Assembly: GCF_030063455.1 (NCBI RefSeq) | Contig: NZ_JASITB010000005.1 | Span: forward strand, 186,001-250,000 | DNA: 64,000 nucleotides | Source: Cryobacterium sp. PH31-O1 | GTDB lineage: Bacteria > Actinomycetota > Actinomycetes > Actinomycetales > Microbacteriaceae | Direction of reading: 5' to 3' | Part shown: positions 60,870 to 64,000 of the stretch, piece after piece | How positions within the stretch are numbered: position 1 is the first letter of the stretch | Layout of the letters: every line of letters starts with the position of its first letter | Made by a program: the position numbers and the translations under genes | Notes under the pieces: model-generated | Seen by the model: only the letters and a program-made list of their open reading frames with translations | Told to the model about the DNA's origin: nothing | Databases searched by the model: none

Positions 60870-61153
60870 AGCTTGAGGGTACGCCCAATAGTGCACGGCG
60901 CCAACGCAGATGAGCACTGCCTCATCACGGTGTAACGAAATGAAACATTTTCGACATAATGCAGACAATCCGCACACGCGCGCCTTAACCTCGAACGAAG
61001 AGACCAGCTCCGCCGATGCCGCCGGAGAGTGACATCGGGCTTCGATGCCGATTGCGTGCTTCACATTCGCGAATGATCAATTCGGGGCAAGCGCGTGCTT
61101 TGCCACGTGCATCCGCCCGGCAGCTCACCGAGTTGCCCCGCTGAAGTGGAACC
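60870..61153. promoter_or_regulatory. Divergent gap with AAATGAAACATTT element
   Basis: No gene is supported in this 284-base stretch. It holds AAATG-AAA-CATTT at 60938-60950, a perfect inverted repeat that matches the element between ku and ligD (15150-15160). GTAAC five bases before GAAAC here also resembles a GlnR half-box pair but with spacing one base short. Confidence 0.35.
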
Positions 61154-61354
61154 ATGACTATGACCGACGACGAACTCCTGCTTGAGATTGACTACACCGG
61201 ATACGACAGCTCCTGCCGCGACCCCCACGTCACGCCGGCCGAGGACCTCGTGGAATGCCGCCGCCTGCGCGGCCATGTTGACGACATGCACGGCACCCGG
61301 GCCGGGGTGCGCGCCATTCGTTGGGCGTCCGGTGCCACTCCCCTGGCTGCCTGA
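61154..61354 (+). CDS. Small acidic hypothetical protein
   Basis: A 66-residue frame, MTMTDDELLLEIDYTGYDSS at the start, two Cys (C21, C35) and a basic centre (ECRRLRGHVDDMHGTRAG). Two ATG codons are two codons apart; AAGTGGA upstream is a weak ribosome binding site. No family is recognised. The acidic start and normal codon use support a gene, but evidence is modest. Its stop lies in the first unit of a 17-base tandem repeat. Confidence 0.45.
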   Translation: MTMTDDELLLEIDYTGYDSSCRDPHVTPAEDLVECRRLRGHVDDMHGTRAGVRAIRWASGATPLAA

Positions 61355-61397
61355 CCTGTACGGCTGCCTGACCTGTACGGCTGCCTAACCTGTCCGG
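61347..61397. repeat. Three 17-base tandem repeats
   Basis: CTGCCTGACCTGTACGG occurs at 61347-61363 and 61364-61380 exactly, then at 61381-61397 with two changes. The first unit includes the stop codon of the small gene. The unit size equals that of the duplication at 8039, though the sequence is unrelated. Confidence 0.85.
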
Positions 61398-61434
61398 CTG
61401 CGCCCGAACAACACCATCGCGCCAGAAGAACGGA

Positions 61435-61502
61435 TGCGCGCGCCCGATTTGGGTAGCCGCTACGCCGGTTACTGTAGCGGCTACCCGTCTGGGGCGCGCG
61501 CA
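61435..61502. ncRNA. Long two-stem inverted repeat, possible structured RNA
   Basis: Outer arms TGCGCGCGCCC (61435-61445) and GGGCGCGCGCA (61492-61502) pair perfectly over 11 bases. Inner arms GGGTAGCCGCTAC (61451-61463) and GTAGCGGCTACCC (61474-61486) pair perfectly over 13. A symmetric 5/5 internal loop (GATTT / GTCTG) separates them and the apical loop is ten bases. It lies 77 bases before the DapA-like gene. No T-run follows, so it is not a standard terminator; an RNA leader, a small RNA or a mobile-element remnant are the options. Confidence 0.55.
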
Positions 61503-61579
61503 TGGCCGTTCTGACCGTGCACGGTGCGAGAGGATGGTCACAGCGCCGCTAGCGCGCTCACCGACGAAGGAGCACACCC

Positions 61580-62470
61580 ATGTTCACGGGCCTTAGCGCA
61601 TTTCCCCTGACTCCCACGGACGAGAATGGGATCGATGAGCGTGCGTTCGTTGGTCTGGTGTCGCGGCTCGCCGCCGCCGGCGTCGACTCGATCGGAGCGC
61701 TCGGTTCGACCGGTGGGTACGCCTATCTCAGCCGCGAGCAGCGTGCCCGCACTGCCCGGGCTGCGGTCGAGGGGGCAGGCACGACCCCGGTGATCGTGGG
61801 AATCGGCGCTCTCCGCACCCTCGACGTGCTCAACCTCGCAGCGGATGCGCAAACCGCCGGCGCCGCCGCGGTACTGCTCGCGCCCGTGACCTATCAGCCG
61901 TTGACCGACGACGAGGTGTTCGGGCTATATGAGACCGTCACGGCAGAATTGTCCGTTCCACTGGTCGTTTACGACAACCCGGGCACGACGCACGTCACGT
62001 TCAGCGACGAGTTGCACGGTCGCATTGCCGCACTGCCGAACATCGGCTCGATCAAGATTCCCGGCATTGCCGCCGATGATGCCCCGGCCAGAATCGCCGC
62101 GCTCCGGGCAGTGGTACCCGCGCACGTCACCATCGGTGTCTCCGGGGACTGGCTCGCCGCTGGCGGACTCCTCGGCGGCGCCGACGCCTGGTACAGCGTG
62201 CTCGGCGGGCTCTTTCCCGAATCCGCGCTGGCCATCGCCCGCGTCGCCCAAGCCGGCGACCAGGCGGCGGCCGCGGCCTCCGACCGGCTGGAACCCCTGT
62301 GGGCGCTCTTTCGCCGGCATGGCAGCCTCCGCGTCATGTCAGCCGCGGCCGAGTTGCTCGGCCTGGTCAGCTCCCCCAACCTGCCGCTCCCGCTGCTCCC
62401 ACTCGACCCGGCCAGCCGCCGCGAACTCGACGCCGCTCTCGGCGAGCTGGGCCTGGCCCAGCTGACCTGA
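61580..62470 (+). CDS. DapA-family (dihydrodipicolinate synthase-like) lyase
   Basis: A 296-residue TIM-barrel aldolase of the DapA/NAL family. Schiff-base Lys159 lies in SIKIPG, with the partner Tyr in VPLVVYDNPGTTHV, and the N-terminal LSAFPLTPTDENGIDERAF and LGSTGGYAYLSREQRAR are typical. The GSTGG rather than GTTGE pyruvate-binding loop suggests it is not the lysine-pathway enzyme but a relative acting on another 2-keto acid. ATG start with GAAGGAG upstream. It stands alone after the long hairpin and converges with the DHA2 exporter. Confidence 0.87.
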   Translation: MFTGLSAFPLTPTDENGIDERAFVGLVSRLAAAGVDSIGALGSTGGYAYLSREQRARTARAAVEGAGTTPVIVGIGALRTLDVLNLAADAQTAGAAAVLLAPVTYQPLTDDEVFGLYETVTAELSVPLVVYDNPGTTHVTFSDELHGRIAALPNIGSIKIPGIAADDAPARIAALRAVVPAHVTIGVSGDWLAAGGLLGGADAWYSVLGGLFPESALAIARVAQAGDQAAAAASDRLEPLWALFRRHGSLRVMSAAAELLGLVSSPNLPLPLLPLDPASRRELDAALGELGLAQLT

Positions 62471-62490
62471 ACGAGCTGGCCCAGGTAGAG

Positions 62491-63966
62491 CTAGTGGCGC
62501 AGCGAGATGCCGTGCCCGATGCGACGAAACAGCAATGCGGCCACCAGGGCGCCGAAGAAGAAGAACCCGGAACCCCACCAGTACGCGACCGCGTAACTCT
62601 GCACGGCGGCCTGGGCGGCGACCGCGGCCGTCGCCGGCAGGTTCGCGGCGACATAGTTGGTCGCCGCAGTGGCCGCGAGGGTGTTGAGCAGGGCGGTGCC
62701 GATAGACCCGCCAACCTGCTGGCTGGTGTTGACCATGGCCGAGGCGACGCCGGCGAATTGCCCGTCGACACCGAGGGTGGCGGTCTGCATCGAGGCGGGC
62801 ATGATGGTTCCCATTGCCAGTCCGAGAATCATCAGCGGCGGCAGCACATCAATGGCGTAGACGCTGTTCAGGTCGAGATGGGTCAGATAGATCATGCCAA
62901 TCGCACCCAAGCTCATCCCGATTGGTACGAGAATTTTCGGCCCGAAACGCGGCACGAAAATATTCGTCGATAGCTGAGCCGCGAGCACGAGCATGGCGAT
63001 CATCGGCAGGAACGACACACCGGTCTGCATCGGCGAGTACTGCAGCGAGGTTTGCAGGTAGTAGGTCACGAACAAAAAGATGCCGAACATACCAGCGCCG
63101 GCAATGAGGATAGAAATGTAGGCCGCAGCGCGGTTGCGGTCCAGCACGATCGCCAATGGCAGCAGCGGATGCGCCGCCTTACGTTGCCAGAGTACGAACC
63201 CGACCAGCAGAATCCCGGCGACCGACAGCGTGCCCCAGGTCAGAACGGAGTCCCAGCCGTCGGTCTCCGCGTTAGAGAAGCCGTAGACCAGGCCGAACAG
63301 GGCGCCGGAGACGAGTAGCGTTCCGGGGATGTCAAGCTTGGGGCGGGGGCCCGTGCGGGTGACGTGGCTGACAAAAATGACGGCACCAATGATGGCAATG
63401 GCGGCGATAAAGACGTTGATATAGAGGTTCCAACGCCAGTCGAAGTTTTCAGTGAGGTAGCCGCCGAGCAGCAGTCCGAAAGCGCCGCCGGCACCGGCGA
63501 TGGCACCGAACACACCGAAGGCCTTGGCCCGTTCCCTGGGAATGGTGAACGTCGTGGTGAGAACAGCCAGGGCGGTCGGGGCGAGCAGCGCGCCGAACGC
63601 ACCTTGCAGGGCCCGGGCACCGACGAGCATGCCGAAGCTGTCGGCCGCTCCACCGAGTGCCGATGCTGCGGCGAACCCGATCAGGCCGACAATGAACGTG
63701 CGTTTTCGCCCGATCAGGTCGGAGAGTCGACCACCGAGCAGCAGCAGGCTGCCGAAGGCAAGCGAGTATGCGGTGACGATCCACTGCCGGTCGCCATTCG
63801 AAAAGCCGAGGTCGGCTTGAGCCGACGGCAGGGCGATGTTAACAACGGTCGAATCGAGCACGACCATGAGCTGGGCCAGGCCAACAACAATAAGGGTCCA
63901 CCAGCGGCGGGAGGTGGGCGGTGCGGCGACGATTTCGGGCGAAGCGACGGAGGAAGTCTGTGACAT
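62491..63966 (-). CDS. DHA2-family MFS drug exporter (EmrB/QacA-like)
   Basis: A 491-residue transporter with fourteen hydrophobic segments. LAQLMVVLDSTVVNIALPSA (motif D1), GGRLSDLIGRKRTFIVG (motif A) and the TM5 antiporter motif GAIAGAGGAFGLLLGGYLTE place it in the 14-TMS drug:proton antiporter group. It probably exports hydrophobic drugs or metabolites. The ATG at 63966 is chosen over an upstream one because similarity begins there. The promoter region runs to the window edge; any regulator upstream lies outside. Confidence 0.9.
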   Translation of the reverse strand: MSQTSSVASPEIVAAPPTSRRWWTLIVVGLAQLMVVLDSTVVNIALPSAQADLGFSNGDRQWIVTAYSLAFGSLLLLGGRLSDLIGRKRTFIVGLIGFAAASALGGAADSFGMLVGARALQGAFGALLAPTALAVLTTTFTIPRERAKAFGVFGAIAGAGGAFGLLLGGYLTENFDWRWNLYINVFIAAIAIIGAVIFVSHVTRTGPRPKLDIPGTLLVSGALFGLVYGFSNAETDGWDSVLTWGTLSVAGILLVGFVLWQRKAAHPLLPLAIVLDRNRAAAYISILIAGAGMFGIFLFVTYYLQTSLQYSPMQTGVSFLPMIAMLVLAAQLSTNIFVPRFGPKILVPIGMSLGAIGMIYLTHLDLNSVYAIDVLPPLMILGLAMGTIMPASMQTATLGVDGQFAGVASAMVNTSQQVGGSIGTALLNTLAATAATNYVAANLPATAAVAAQAAVQSYAVAYWWGSGFFFFGALVAALLFRRIGHGISLRH

Positions 63967-64000
63967 ATCGGATACTCTATACGAAACCAAACAGTTCCGG

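Larger units (their letters stand above)
556..63172. repeat. Dispersed 9-mer ARCGGATGC
   Basis: Short dispersed motif found on both strands inside genes and in gaps, about 39 copies by eye. Examples: 1142, 8513, 15002, 17656, 18504, 21985, 27059, 29443, 33290, 34742, 37694, 41474, 43809, 46847, 48362, 48430, 50506, 54645, 61840 and 63164 on the plus strand, and 556, 6125, 9151, 14224, 25957, 28693, 34606, 40622, 43606, 46024, 46911, 50831, 54242, 55684, 58913, 59639 and 60488 as the complement GCATCCGYT. See findings. Confidence 0.8.

Noticed and set aside
60935..60947. GlnR box (GTAAC...GAAAC)
   Set aside because: The spacer is five bases instead of six and no nitrogen gene is adjacent.
1..64000. 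tRNA, rRNA or prophage genes
   Set aside because: No tRNA T-arm pattern, rRNA-like segment, integrase or phage structural gene was recognised in the gaps or reading frames.

Overview
The window is high-GC DNA with densely packed genes, frequent ATGA or GTGA start-stop overlaps and many GTG starts. It looks like an actinobacterial chromosome, most likely Microbacteriaceae (Cryobacterium/Leifsonia-like). Pointers are a DUF222/HNH (13E12-type) nuclease, an actinobacterial POL-PE-LIG LigD with Ku, maltokinase, HelR, a T-A-A fused ECF transporter and an ImmA/DUF6545/HTH cassette. I found no rRNA, tRNA, CRISPR array, insertion sequence or prophage.

Layout. 0-8 kb: a GNAT acetyltransferase, a small zinc-ribbon ORF, a truncated GntR/FCD regulator, maltokinase, a VOC protein, an astacin protease fused to a seven-repeat propeller, a YbaY-like protein, and a sulfide:quinone reductase-type flavoprotein with a 47-residue companion. 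8-12 kb: a GntR regulator divergent from a nitrilase-permease-nitrilase operon. 12-24 kb: HNH nuclease, ku and ligD (divergent), a PAP2 phosphatase, DUF1206, small enzymes, a glutathionyl-hydroquinone reductase relic, a stand-alone LigD-type polymerase, an MFS exporter and DUF427. 23.6-33 kb: a YdeP/FdhF-like molybdoenzyme divergent from a 54-residue Cys-rich protein, sdhCAB, a DASS dicarboxylate carrier and small membrane proteins. 33.3-39 kb: jetC-jetB-jetA, a Wadjet/MksBEF-type condensin operon with no jetD. 39-45.5 kb: an S9 peptidase, a TetR regulator, a hydroxyacyl-CoA dehydrogenase and HelR. 45.6-55.3 kb: a methionine/sulfur/cobalamin block (MalY-type lyase, MetY, lipoprotein, ECF transporter, MetH). 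55.3-64 kb: a 29-bp minisatellite, the ImmA-DUF6545-HTH cassette, several single enzymes, a long perfect-arm hairpin, a DapA-like lyase and a DHA2 exporter.

How parts may work together. Two near-identical CsoR/CstR-type operators (6321 and 25984) probably place the SQR gene and the Cys-rich small protein under one persulfide- or copper-sensing repressor encoded elsewhere. MetH needs cobalamin, and the ECF transporter immediately beside it is a reasonable candidate importer. sdhCAB and the convergent DASS carrier both handle C4-dicarboxylates. Ku, LigD and the extra polymerase form a non-homologous end-joining set.

The most unusual sequence-level signal is a dispersed 9-mer, ARCGGATGC. I counted about 39 copies by eye on the two strands, against an estimate of one or two from base composition.
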